Part shown: one piece after another, positions 8,639 to 16,914 of the stretch
How the letters are laid out: the number at the start of each line of letters is the position of its first letter
Numbering within the stretch: the first letter of the stretch is position 1
IMG/VR virus record: IMGVR_UViG_3300032116_000866
Span: 1-31,777 of that record
Reading direction: 5' to 3' (one strand)
DNA length: 31,777 nt
Source of the DNA: a virus
Translations under genes and position numbers: made by a program
The notes under the pieces: model-generated
Database searches by the model: none
Seen by the model: only the letters and a program-made list of their open reading frames with translations
Told to the model about the DNA's origin: nothing

Positions 8639-8669
8639 CTTGCATTTTTTATAAGTCCTTTTATTTTTA
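8639..8669 (+). promoter_or_regulatory. Promoter before the second tail tube gene
   Basis: CTTG at 8639-8642, 19 bp, then TATTTTTA at 8662-8669, nearly a copy of the promoter at 3332-3362 (shared TTGCATTTTTT start and a CC-TTTTATTTTTA end). It gives the highly expressed tube gene its own transcript. Confidence 0.6.
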
Positions 8670-8699
8670 AAAAAAAAATCGAATTAACCTCATAAAAAT

Positions 8700-9122
8700 A
8701 TGGCTACTACTGGCAAATTTAACGGCACGCTTCTTAACGTTTACCTTGACAACGTTATGATTGGTTGCGCTACCTCCTCTGAACTATCTGTAAACGTTGA
8801 CCTTGCAGATGCAACTTGCAAAGACGATGGCGGATGGGCGGACCATATCGCTGGTCTTCGTGATTGGTCTGTTTCTACTGACGGATTGGTTGCATTTGAC
8901 GATACAAACAACATTGGCGACATTTATACGCTACTAAGCGGTCGTACTGTTGTGGCTCTTAAATTTACCACCAACGTAACTGGCGACCTTGTATTTTACG
9001 GAAACGCATCTGTTGCCTCTATCTCTGTAAGTGCAGAAATGGAAGCAGCAGTAACTTACTCCGTAGAATTTACTGGAAAAGGTCCTTTACTAAAGGCGAC
9101 CGTAGTACCAGCATCAACTTAA
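8700..9122 (+). CDS. Major tail tube protein
   Basis: A 140-aa tail tube protein and the paralog of the preceding gene. MATTGKFNGTLLNVYLDN, DLADATCKDDGGWADHIAGLRDWSVSTDG and the C-terminal SVSAEMEAAVTYSVEFTGKGPL match the general tube-protein pattern. It has its own promoter and a 71-base untranslated gap before it, unlike its overlapping neighbours, which suggests that this is the abundant form. The tail chaperone gene follows 19 bases later, as in most siphoviruses. Confident about the family. Confidence 0.83.
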   Translation: MATTGKFNGTLLNVYLDNVMIGCATSSELSVNVDLADATCKDDGGWADHIAGLRDWSVSTDGLVAFDDTNNIGDIYTLLSGRTVVALKFTTNVTGDLVFYGNASVASISVSAEMEAAVTYSVEFTGKGPLLKATVVPAST

Positions 9123-9141
9123 TTAGTATTATATTTCGCCT

Positions 9142-9510
9142 ATGAATCACACAGGCAGAACAATAATTACAATTAATGGCAGCACCTATACCGTTAAATT
9201 TGGTATGGGTGCTTTGTTGCATTTTAGCGAAGGTCTTGGATATGATGTCCAAGAAACAATTGAGGCGCTAACAAAGACAGGCGTTGGTCAAATCAAGGCA
9301 ATTGCAAAGTTTATTTATGCGGCTTTGTATGTCGATGCGCTTTACCACGACAAAGAATTTACTTTGGAACTTGTGGATATTATTGATTGGGTAGACACAA
9401 ACCCAACAGACGAAATTGGAAAGGTGGTTGTCGTTATCATGCAAGGCATAAGTGCAATTACAAAAGTGGAGTATCCAAGTGGAGACGCTGGAGAGTCAAA
9501 AAAAAAATAA
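9142..9510 (+). CDS. Tail assembly chaperone, gpG-like (short form)
   Basis: A 122-aa protein between tube and tape measure genes, the place of lambda gpG. It starts with a strand-rich TIITINGSTYTVKFGMGALLHF and continues with helices, FSEGLGYDVQETIEALTKTG and AALYVDALYHDKEF. It ends in Lys-Lys-Lys encoded by the A-run that serves as slip site, then TAA. Gene products of this kind bind the tape measure protein and recruit tube subunits. A fraction of ribosomes should continue in the -1 frame (see the fusion). Confident on role from position plus the slip site. Confidence 0.83.
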   Translation: MNHTGRTIITINGSTYTVKFGMGALLHFSEGLGYDVQETIEALTKTGVGQIKAIAKFIYAALYVDALYHDKEFTLELVDIIDWVDTNPTDEIGKVVVVIMQGISAITKVEYPSGDAGESKKK

Positions 9511-9869
9511 CATTTAGAGACGTTTGCCATTACGCCATTGGGGAGTTAGGTATTGCACCTGACTCCTTTTATTTTATGTCGTTTGCCGAGTATCAATCAA
9601 TTGCCTATGGTTATGCTATGCGACAAAGCAAAGAGGAGAATTTATTTAGAACGATTTGGGTGCAACTTAACAATGTAAACGTTACCAAGAAATCTGACCT
9701 AATTAGAAAGCCTGACAAGTACTGGAAAATTCCATTGTTAGATGCCAAGCCAGTTGTGATTCCGACTGAAGAAGAGAAGCAGAGAGCGTACCAAATTGGA
9801 CTACAATGGCAAAACCTTAAATTTGAAGAAGAAGCCAATTTTGACACAGTAACCAAGACCATAAAATGA
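9142..9869 (+). CDS. Tail assembly chaperone, gpGT-like -1 frameshift fusion
   Basis: The frame downstream of the gpG stop is open to 9869 but has no convincing start of its own: upstream of 9507 its reading is Arg/Trp/Lys-rich nonsense, whereas from the A-run on it reads KKITFRDVCHYAIGELGIAPDSFYFMSF, a well-formed protein. A -1 slip on A-AAA-AAA near 9501-9507 joins 122 gpG residues to 120 T-domain residues, giving 242 aa. The T domain should bind the tape measure, whose ATG overlaps this stop by four bases. The -1 direction matches lambda and many other siphoviruses. Frameshift efficiency cannot be judged from sequence. Confidence 0.8.
9498..9507 (+). other. Programmed -1 ribosomal frameshift slip site
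   Basis: Ten consecutive A residues, read in the zero frame as TCA-AAA-AAA-AAA-TAA. A tRNA-Lys pair can move back by one base on A-AAA-AAA, placing ATA-ACA-TTT next and avoiding the TAA at 9508-9510. No obvious strong downstream hairpin was found within the next 40 bases. Confidence 0.8.
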
Positions 9870-11821
9870 GCGCAAAATTAAATGTTGACATTGTCGCCCA
9901 GTTAAAAGAATTTAACAAGGCAATGGCTGACCTAAAGTCAGAGGTCAACTCAGTTAATTCGTCAATTGACAAATCAAATAAGCAAACGATTCAGTCAACA
10001 AAAAAAATGTCCTCAACCTTTTCCGAGGTTGGAGCAACATTGGCTGGTGTTTTTGCGGTTGACCAATTAATAAATTTTGGCAAAGCGATTCTTAATACTA
10101 CTGTTGAGTTTCAAAAGATGGAGGCGGTACTTACTACCGCTTTAGGTAGTAACTCAGCTGCAAAAGCAGCAATGGACCAAATTGTTGACTTTGCTGCAAA
10201 AACTCCTTTTCAAGTAAATGAATTAACAGATTCATTTGTAAAATTAGCCAACAGAGGATTTGTTCCAACGATGGAGCAAATGCGTAAAATGGGTGACTTA
10301 GCCTCCTCAGTTGGTAAATCTTTTGACCAATTAACAGAGGCAATACTTGACGCACAAACAGGAGAGTTTGAAAGATTAAAAGAGTTTGGAGTAAAGGCTT
10401 CCGCTCAAGGTGATGTTGTGCAATTTACCTTTAAAGGAATAACTACTGAGGTTCAAAAGTCTGACAAGGCAATCCAAGAATATATTTTGAGCCTTGGAAA
10501 CCTTGAAGGTGTTTCGGGTTCAATGGAGGCTATTGCGGCAACTACTGGCGGTGCAATTTCTAACCTAGAGGATAACATTACCCAACTATTTAAAAACATT
10601 GGTGACTCATCTAGCGGCTTTATTAACTGGTTTGTAAAAGACCTTAACAACGTGATTTCTTCCCTTAGAAATTTGGGAGAAATTATTGAGTTAATGAATC
10701 CATTTAAAACTATTGCAGAATCCAGCGACGAAGCAAGAACGTATTTATTAAAAGTAAACGATTCAACCGACGATTTAACAAGAACTGTTAAGGATGCGGC
10801 TGCTGAGTTCGATAGTCTTAGTCTTTCTACTTTAATAAGTGGAGAAAGCCAAACCAAATTCCTTAACGAAATGATTCGTTTGGGTCATACGCTTGAGGAT
10901 TCAAAGGCGCTTTATCAAACGTATGTAAAAATAAGAAAGGAGCAAGCAGCTTCAGAGGATTTGCTTGCAACTGCAACGGCAACAACAACACAACAAACTA
11001 AAATAAACACCGCTGAGGTTGAAAAACAAGCTAAAGCAAGGCAAAAGGCTCACGAGGAAAGAATTAAGCAACTACGCAAAGAAGCTGAAGAGTTTATTAA
11101 AACTCAAAATGCAACGCTTAAAAATGTAGGTCAAAGAAATGCATTTAGCGGTGAGCCTACTGATGTAACTAAGCAAATGAGTCCTGAACGCTTGCAAATG
11201 GTTCAAAGCGCATCAGCAAGCATTCTGGCAATGAATAAGCAGATTGCTTTGACAATGCCAAGCATTGTAATTCCTGAGGATGCCATAACACGTTTAAACG
11301 CAGCAGCAGAGGCTCAAAAACTAATGGCTTACGAAACTCAATTGGTTGCTCAAAACATGAATGCAGCTTTATTTGTTGGCGATATGTTTGGGCAAACCTT
11401 ATCAACTTTAGCCGAGACTGGTAAAATATCTTTTCAAGGCATTTTCGATGCGCTAAAACAAATGGTAATAAGATTTGCGGCAGCAATTGCGGCGGCTATA
11501 ACTCTAAATATTTTAACAGGCGGTGCAGTTATGGCAGCTGGTAAATCAGCTGGAGCAAAAAGCGGTTTTGGTGCTTTGTTAAAAGGCGGTAAATCAATGG
11601 GCATTGGCGGACTTACTCCTTTTGCAAACGGAGGCATTGTTTCAGGACCAACTCCAGCGCTAGTTGGTGAATACACAGGCGCACGCACAAATCCCGAAGT
11701 AATTGCACCTTTAAGCAAATTGCAAAATATGATGGGCGGAAATGTTACCTTTAGCATTAGCGGTGACAACCTAGTTGGCACATTAAACAGAGCAAACAAA
11801 ACAAGACAACGCAAATTCTAA
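9866..11821 (+). CDS. Tail tape measure protein
   Basis: A 651-aa tape measure. The N-terminus is a long coiled coil (residues 1-60, LKEFNKAMADLKSEVNSVNSS), followed by the conserved tape-measure domain with FQKMEAVLTTALGSNSAAKAAM, FAAKTPFQVNELTDSFVKLANRGF and FDQLTEAILDAQTGEFERLKEFGVKA spread over residues 75-180. A second coiled coil lies near 370-420. A hydrophobic, Ala-rich membrane-like segment at about 532-560 may take part in membrane passage during DNA entry. The protein is short; at about 1.5 angstrom per residue it suggests a tail near 0.1 micrometre. Confident. Confidence 0.92.
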   Translation: MSAKLNVDIVAQLKEFNKAMADLKSEVNSVNSSIDKSNKQTIQSTKKMSSTFSEVGATLAGVFAVDQLINFGKAILNTTVEFQKMEAVLTTALGSNSAAKAAMDQIVDFAAKTPFQVNELTDSFVKLANRGFVPTMEQMRKMGDLASSVGKSFDQLTEAILDAQTGEFERLKEFGVKASAQGDVVQFTFKGITTEVQKSDKAIQEYILSLGNLEGVSGSMEAIAATTGGAISNLEDNITQLFKNIGDSSSGFINWFVKDLNNVISSLRNLGEIIELMNPFKTIAESSDEARTYLLKVNDSTDDLTRTVKDAAAEFDSLSLSTLISGESQTKFLNEMIRLGHTLEDSKALYQTYVKIRKEQAASEDLLATATATTTQQTKINTAEVEKQAKARQKAHEERIKQLRKEAEEFIKTQNATLKNVGQRNAFSGEPTDVTKQMSPERLQMVQSASASILAMNKQIALTMPSIVIPEDAITRLNAAAEAQKLMAYETQLVAQNMNAALFVGDMFGQTLSTLAETGKISFQGIFDALKQMVIRFAAAIAAAITLNILTGGAVMAAGKSAGAKSGFGALLKGGKSMGIGGLTPFANGGIVSGPTPALVGEYTGARTNPEVIAPLSKLQNMMGGNVTFSISGDNLVGTLNRANKTRQRKF

Positions 11822-14142
11822 TGGCATACGGCTTAAAATATACCATTCCATTTAGGGACATTGACAACAACGCAAACCTTGTAAGCATTTATCAAGATGG
11901 TTTTGTTGGCTCATCAACCGAGTTGATTGCTACGGACTTTCCAGCAGTACACAAATACGAGCGAGAGGATAATGAGGATATAATTTCGCCGATTATGTCA
12001 AGCACCTTAACAATTAGCTTTTACTCAACTGAAACAACAGATTTTAGGAATTTCTTTAGCTATTCAGATAGGGAGTTTTTAGTTGTTCACGAGTTTGCTG
12101 GAAATGTTGTATTTAAAGGCTACTTGTTAAACGACATTACAGGCGAGCCATTCCAAGACCCTCCTTACCCAGTCGTTATTACCGCAACCGATGGACTTGC
12201 ACAACTTAAAGAGGTTGCTTTGGAGGGACCATCTGTCGACACTGATTTAGGCGATTTGTTTTTGGAGCAGTTAAATAGGCTTAACCTAGAACTTAATTTA
12301 GAGGTGTCTAACGACCTTTACGAGGGGTTGGTAATGGACAACACAAAAAGTATTTTTGACCAAGCAGAAGGCGAGAATTTGCTTGTACAAGAGGGGACCT
12401 TTACTGAACTAGGTTTAAACGCTTACGATTTCTTATTGGAAATTTGCCGAACTTTTGGTTGGGTGCTATTTCAGCGAAATAACAGATGGAGAGTACAAAG
12501 ACCAATTGGAAGGAATATAAATACCACAATTCTTTATGTGCATAGCTACTCAACTGGAGCCGTTATAAGTAGTTCAACCGAAACAAGTTCATTGGATGTT
12601 ATTGGTGACCAAACAGGCGGTGGCACAACTTGGATTCCAGTTGGTGGCGACCAGCTTTTGCAATACCAAAGACCTATTAAAAAGCTAACGATTACCCAAG
12701 GCGATTTGGGACAATCTATAATTGCGAATGGAGAACAATTTAACGAGGCAAGCTGGTTTTTGGAGGGACCTTACAAGCCTTTTGATTGGGAAATAACACC
12801 TGACCCCGACACCCCAGTAATACAGATTTTTCCAAATAATATTCCGTCACAAACTGGATATAATGACGAAGAAGGAGTTAGCTGGGACATTCGATTTATG
12901 GCAAATGGGGAGGAGACAGACCAGCCAATTACATCAAAGCCAGTATTCTTGGACTTTGCTGGTTTAAGCCTTGAGTTAGAGGTTGATATTAATTACTCTA
13001 CTTTAGCAAGTGGTTTGGCAATTGCCGTTAAGCACGTAGATTCCAGCGCAACCACAAGGTATTTAGGGACAACCATTGTTGGCAGTTTTTCATTGCTAGA
13101 CTGGAGCGAAACTTATAATACATTTGTTTTTTATTCAACTAAAGATGATGATACACGTAAGTTCAAACTTACAAGCTTTGTATTGCCAACGGCTGGCTTT
13201 TTGTCAATCGAATTAAAATACTTTGGCGAGACTGGCAGCGCAGTAGTTACAAGCGCAAAAATATTGTCAACTTTTGAAGGTAAAAGAAATCCAACAGAGG
13301 TAAAAAAGATTTACGAAACTGCTAGGGCATACACAAGTTTACGAGACGACACTTTAAGGTTTAGCGACCTTTGTATTACTGCATCAAAGAATTGGCTTAA
13401 AATTGGCGATTTACCAGCCATTGTGTTTGTTGAAAAGTCTTTGGCATCAACTCCAAATATTATTCAAGTGCCAAGCGGCGCAGTAACTCAAGTAAACCGA
13501 TTGACAGACACTTTAGGAAGCAATACTTTAAGTTTCTCAGGCGGTACAGTTACAGGAGGTTATCAGCGTCAATTTGTGGCGTCAAGTGGCTTTACAATTG
13601 ATTCTGTTTTTATTTTGGTAAGCAGCTTATCGGGCAATCCTCCACCTCCAAGCGCTGAACTAAATGTTACTGTTACAACAATTTCTAGCACTCAAAGAAA
13701 TGTAACGATTACGCTTGATGATTATGATTATACAGGCGAGGCAAATGTGCAAATTCAAGTCTTTTTAAAAGATGCGAACGGCAACAATTACCAAACGTCA
13801 ACTTTCCTTTTTCAAATCAATGCAAACGGGTCGATAACCTACACTCAAACAAATCTTTCGTTTGAAAACCAAGCGCTTTTGGGAGGTTATTCACCTACTT
13901 TGCGAGACTGCTATGCTAGAAATGTGTTAAGCATTTACAACGCTTTAAGTTACCGATTAGAGGGGTCATTTAGACGCAAAGGGACTGCTTCAGCGTTTGG
14001 CTTTTTGACTGCTAGCCTAAATTATACAGGCTACACAACTGTCCGATTGCAAGTAATTGGTTGGGAGTATGACTTGGCAAGTCGAGTTGCAAGAATTACC
14101 TTTGGGCAAGTACCTACTGCATACGTTTATCCAATTTCATAA
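11821..14142 (+). CDS. Tail tip / hub (baseplate) protein
   Basis: A 773-aa protein directly after the tape measure, starting on the last base of its stop. That position normally holds the distal tail or tail-hub protein. The N-terminal 130 residues are beta-rich with FFSYSDREFLVVHEFAGNVVFKGYLLND, resembling the first barrel of hub proteins; GLNAYDFLLEICRTFGWVLFQRNNRWRVQRP at about 200-230 looks like the second hub domain. A middle carbohydrate-binding-like beta region and a C-terminal YRLEGSFRRKG... with IGWEYDLASRVARITFGQV follow. No peptidase motif is evident. Role inferred from position and domain style. Confidence 0.72.
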   Translation: MAYGLKYTIPFRDIDNNANLVSIYQDGFVGSSTELIATDFPAVHKYEREDNEDIISPIMSSTLTISFYSTETTDFRNFFSYSDREFLVVHEFAGNVVFKGYLLNDITGEPFQDPPYPVVITATDGLAQLKEVALEGPSVDTDLGDLFLEQLNRLNLELNLEVSNDLYEGLVMDNTKSIFDQAEGENLLVQEGTFTELGLNAYDFLLEICRTFGWVLFQRNNRWRVQRPIGRNINTTILYVHSYSTGAVISSSTETSSLDVIGDQTGGGTTWIPVGGDQLLQYQRPIKKLTITQGDLGQSIIANGEQFNEASWFLEGPYKPFDWEITPDPDTPVIQIFPNNIPSQTGYNDEEGVSWDIRFMANGEETDQPITSKPVFLDFAGLSLELEVDINYSTLASGLAIAVKHVDSSATTRYLGTTIVGSFSLLDWSETYNTFVFYSTKDDDTRKFKLTSFVLPTAGFLSIELKYFGETGSAVVTSAKILSTFEGKRNPTEVKKIYETARAYTSLRDDTLRFSDLCITASKNWLKIGDLPAIVFVEKSLASTPNIIQVPSGAVTQVNRLTDTLGSNTLSFSGGTVTGGYQRQFVASSGFTIDSVFILVSSLSGNPPPPSAELNVTVTTISSTQRNVTITLDDYDYTGEANVQIQVFLKDANGNNYQTSTFLFQINANGSITYTQTNLSFENQALLGGYSPTLRDCYARNVLSIYNALSYRLEGSFRRKGTASAFGFLTASLNYTGYTTVRLQVIGWEYDLASRVARITFGQVPTAYVYPIS

Positions 14143-16205
14143 TGGCAAATAGAAGGTTCATAGATTTCCCAATTGCGTCAACCGTTGGCGATAATGACAT
14201 TGTATTAATTTGGCAAAACGGACTAAACAAACAGACCACAAAGGCAACGTTTTTAAGCGGTTTACCTGAAAATTTAGATGAATTAAACGACGTAGCAATT
14301 AGCAGTTTAACTAACGGGCAAATATTGCGTTACGATTCGGTTAGTGGCAAATGGGAAAACACCGACCAAGGCAACTTGGACCTTAACGATTTAAATGACG
14401 TTTCGATTGTTTCGCCTAGCAATGGTCAAGTTTTAGTTTACAATTCGACTACAAGTAAATGGGAAAACTCAAGCGGTGGTTTTGTTCCTTATATTGGAGC
14501 CGTTACTACTGTTGATTTAGGGGCGCAAGGATTACGTGCTGGGTATATTCGTTTTGACACGTCAGTTGTTAGCGTTCCCGATGAGCAAGGATTAGTTTAT
14601 TGGGACTCATCAAGAAGCACGGCTGCGCTCATAATGAATGGCGTTTTACAACACATTGGGCAAGACACTTTTTTTTATGTCAAAAACTCAACTGGCTCAA
14701 GCATTCCAAAAGGCACCTCTGTAAGATTTGACGGAACAGACGGCGCAAGCGGTCATTTAAAAATTGCTCCATTCTTGGCAAACGGAACTTACCCTAGCAA
14801 CTACTTTATGGGAGTTACTGCGGAGACAATTGCCAATGGGGCATTTGGTCAAGTAATGCACTTTGGCGAATTAGATGGTATTAATACGAGCAGTTATACT
14901 GCTGGCGCTTTGCTTTACGCAAGTACAACTGTTGCTGGAGGTTTTCAAACAACGGCTCCAGTTGCCCCTAATAACATCGTCCTTATTGCTGCTGCAATTA
15001 ACTCAAAAAATAACGGTACTATTTTAGTTCGTACAACTTATGGCTCTAATATAAACACGGACGAAGGGGTTAAAATTACAACGCCAACAACTGGTCAATT
15101 ATTGCAGCTGCAAGCTGGCGGATTATGGGAAAACAAGACCAAAGCGCAAGTTTTAGGTGGCACATCTTCGCAGTTTGTTAAGGGCGATGGTAGCTTGGAT
15201 TCGACAATCTATGTTAGCGGGTCAGGCACAAGCGGACAAATAGCCTACTTTAACGGAACAAGTAGCATAACAGGAGAGTCCAGTTTATTTTGGGATGCTA
15301 CAAACGACAGACTTGGAATTGGTACGGCAAGTCCAGTTTATAATCTTGATTTATTAGCCTCATCATCTGCAAATTCTGACATATTTAGAGCAGGTATGAC
15401 AGGCGTTAGTAATGGCTTTACTGTGCAAAGAGTTTCAAGCAGTTTCACATATACTTTTTTAAATGGACACTTATTAATTGGAAATTCTGCAAATAGTGGT
15501 CAGCAGCTACAAGTAACAGGTACGGCTAAAATCACAGATATCTTGACAATTGGTACTACCGATAATAGCTTTATATACGAGTCAGGTGGAAGTCTAATTT
15601 TACAAACAGGAGCGTCAGCAGATTTAGTTATTCCATCATCAGGAGCATCAACTTTTAATTCTGGATTAAATATCGTTGGTGATTTAACTTTATCATCAGC
15701 CAATCCTTTTCTTTACGGAGGTACTGCTGCTGGTAGTCTAGGATTATCTAATATTGGTGGTCAAAGTTACATTAGGGTATTTGGTGCAAGTCATTCTACT
15801 ACTCCAAATGTTACACAATTTGTAAATGCAGGAAGTACATCATTAACCATAGCCTCCACAGGAGCAGCTACATTCTCAGGCTCCGTTTCTACTCCACATA
15901 GTACCAAAACGGCTAACTATACATTAACTGAAACGGACTACACTGTTGGATTTGATTGTGCGAGCAACAGAACTGCTACGCTTCCAGATGCAACAACTTG
16001 TGCAGGTCGCATATATGTTATTTACCAATACAACACAGGGTCAGGCGCAAGGTCGGTAACTTTGGATGGCAATGGCTCTCAAACAATAAATGGAGTTACA
16101 ACTTATTCCTTGTCTCCTTTTTGCGAATACTCATCTGTAATGATTCAATCAAACGGAGCAAATTGGATTATTATTTCAAGCAACTTTACAACTGATTGTC
16201 TTTAA
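14142..16205 (+). CDS. Tail fibre / receptor-binding protein with beta modules
   Basis: A 687-aa, Ser/Thr/Gly/Asn-rich fibre. Residues about 45-105 hold two repeats of the pattern LNDV-x-I-x-x-(L/P)-(T/S)-NGQ-(I/V)-L-x-Y-(D/N)-S-x-x-x-KWEN. A VPYIGAVTTVDLGAQGL segment is the kind of fibre module common in Bacteroidetes phages. A GTSGQIAYFNGTSSITG...LGIGTASP module around 355-400 is also found in the fibre at 16911. The C-terminus (about 590-687) is a separate beta domain with TPHSTKTANYTLTETDYTVGF. No S74 chaperone domain was seen. The start overlaps the preceding stop by one base. Confidence 0.78.
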   Translation: MANRRFIDFPIASTVGDNDIVLIWQNGLNKQTTKATFLSGLPENLDELNDVAISSLTNGQILRYDSVSGKWENTDQGNLDLNDLNDVSIVSPSNGQVLVYNSTTSKWENSSGGFVPYIGAVTTVDLGAQGLRAGYIRFDTSVVSVPDEQGLVYWDSSRSTAALIMNGVLQHIGQDTFFYVKNSTGSSIPKGTSVRFDGTDGASGHLKIAPFLANGTYPSNYFMGVTAETIANGAFGQVMHFGELDGINTSSYTAGALLYASTTVAGGFQTTAPVAPNNIVLIAAAINSKNNGTILVRTTYGSNINTDEGVKITTPTTGQLLQLQAGGLWENKTKAQVLGGTSSQFVKGDGSLDSTIYVSGSGTSGQIAYFNGTSSITGESSLFWDATNDRLGIGTASPVYNLDLLASSSANSDIFRAGMTGVSNGFTVQRVSSSFTYTFLNGHLLIGNSANSGQQLQVTGTAKITDILTIGTTDNSFIYESGGSLILQTGASADLVIPSSGASTFNSGLNIVGDLTLSSANPFLYGGTAAGSLGLSNIGGQSYIRVFGASHSTTPNVTQFVNAGSTSLTIASTGAATFSGSVSTPHSTKTANYTLTETDYTVGFDCASNRTATLPDATTCAGRIYVIYQYNTGSGARSVTLDGNGSQTINGVTTYSLSPFCEYSSVMIQSNGANWIIISSNFTTDCL

Positions 16206-16232
16206 AAATTAAACTTTAAACAAATAAAAACC

Positions 16233-16517
16233 ATGAAAAAAATTCAAGCAGTAACAATTTGGAAAAATGGCGAAAGCCAAGAGGCGAATCTATTGAACGC
16301 ATTTATCATCAATGACAATCTTCAGTCATCTTGCTCCTTTTACTATTCGCTAAATGCAAGCGGAGAGGGGACAGAGGAGATGCCTTTAGTTGTGGGCGCT
16401 ATTTTAGCAGATGGCAACCTAACAATGGATGGAGAAACCTACCTTGGATGGGATGGCTCTAACGACTATGCCTTTAGCTACATCGCTGAGAAATTGAATC
16501 TAATAATCGTAGGTTAA
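16233..16517 (+). CDS. Small fibre-cluster protein of unknown function
   Basis: A 94-aa acidic protein, not recognised as a named family. It has MKKIQAVTIWKNGESQEANLLNAF at the start, a predicted beta-rich middle and GWDGSNDYAFSYIAEKLNLIIVG at the end. It lies between two fibre genes with a 27-base AT-rich leader, so it is probably a fibre accessory or small baseplate protein. No signal peptide or membrane segment is visible. Confidence 0.7.
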   Translation: MKKIQAVTIWKNGESQEANLLNAFIINDNLQSSCSFYYSLNASGEGTEEMPLVVGAILADGNLTMDGETYLGWDGSNDYAFSYIAEKLNLIIVG

Positions 16518-16533
16518 TTCTTATCTTTACGCT

Positions 16534-16914
16534 ATGGCAAACATCGGCAATCAATCCATAGGTAACCTTAACCTATTCGTCAAACAAGGGAATACGCAAA
16601 CATTTAGGCTTGCATTTAACAATGTGCTTCCAAACGGAACAAAAGAGCCTATTGACTTGGAGCAATACACAGACATTAAGATGGATGTAAAGAGCCAAAT
16701 TGATGTTAATGCAGTTCCTTTTATCAGTTGGACAGTTGGTGACGGATTAACCATTGAAGGAGATGACGATAATGTTTTAGCGTTTACATTTAGTGACGAG
16801 TTTTTGGAGTCGCAAGGCTACCAATGGGATTACGACATCTTATTTACTGATGCCGATGGAAATACAACGCTTGTAGGTGGAATTATCAATGTTAGACGAG
16901 TAGTAACAAAATGA
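16534..16914 (+). CDS. Baseplate-like protein (BppU N-terminus-like)
   Basis: A 126-aa beta-rich protein. The pattern LNLFVKQGNTQTFRLAFN...PIDLEQYTDIKMDVKSQ...GDDDNVLAFTFSDEFL...YDILFTDADGNTTLVGGIINVRRVVT resembles the N-terminal domain of upper baseplate proteins of siphoviruses, where strands describe a small jelly-like attachment domain. It overlaps the giant fibre gene by four bases and may anchor that fibre to the tail tip. Family resemblance is moderate; the coupling to the fibre gene is seen directly. Confidence 0.68.
   Translation: MANIGNQSIGNLNLFVKQGNTQTFRLAFNNVLPNGTKEPIDLEQYTDIKMDVKSQIDVNAVPFISWTVGDGLTIEGDDDNVLAFTFSDEFLESQGYQWDYDILFTDADGNTTLVGGIINVRRVVTK

Noticed and set aside
9130-9142. 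TATATTTC box four bases before an ATG, suggesting a leaderless transcript (a similar TATCTTTA box lies at 16522-16529)
   Set aside because: Neither box has a TTTG-like -33 element at 17-21 bp, and both genes are close behind an active upstream gene.
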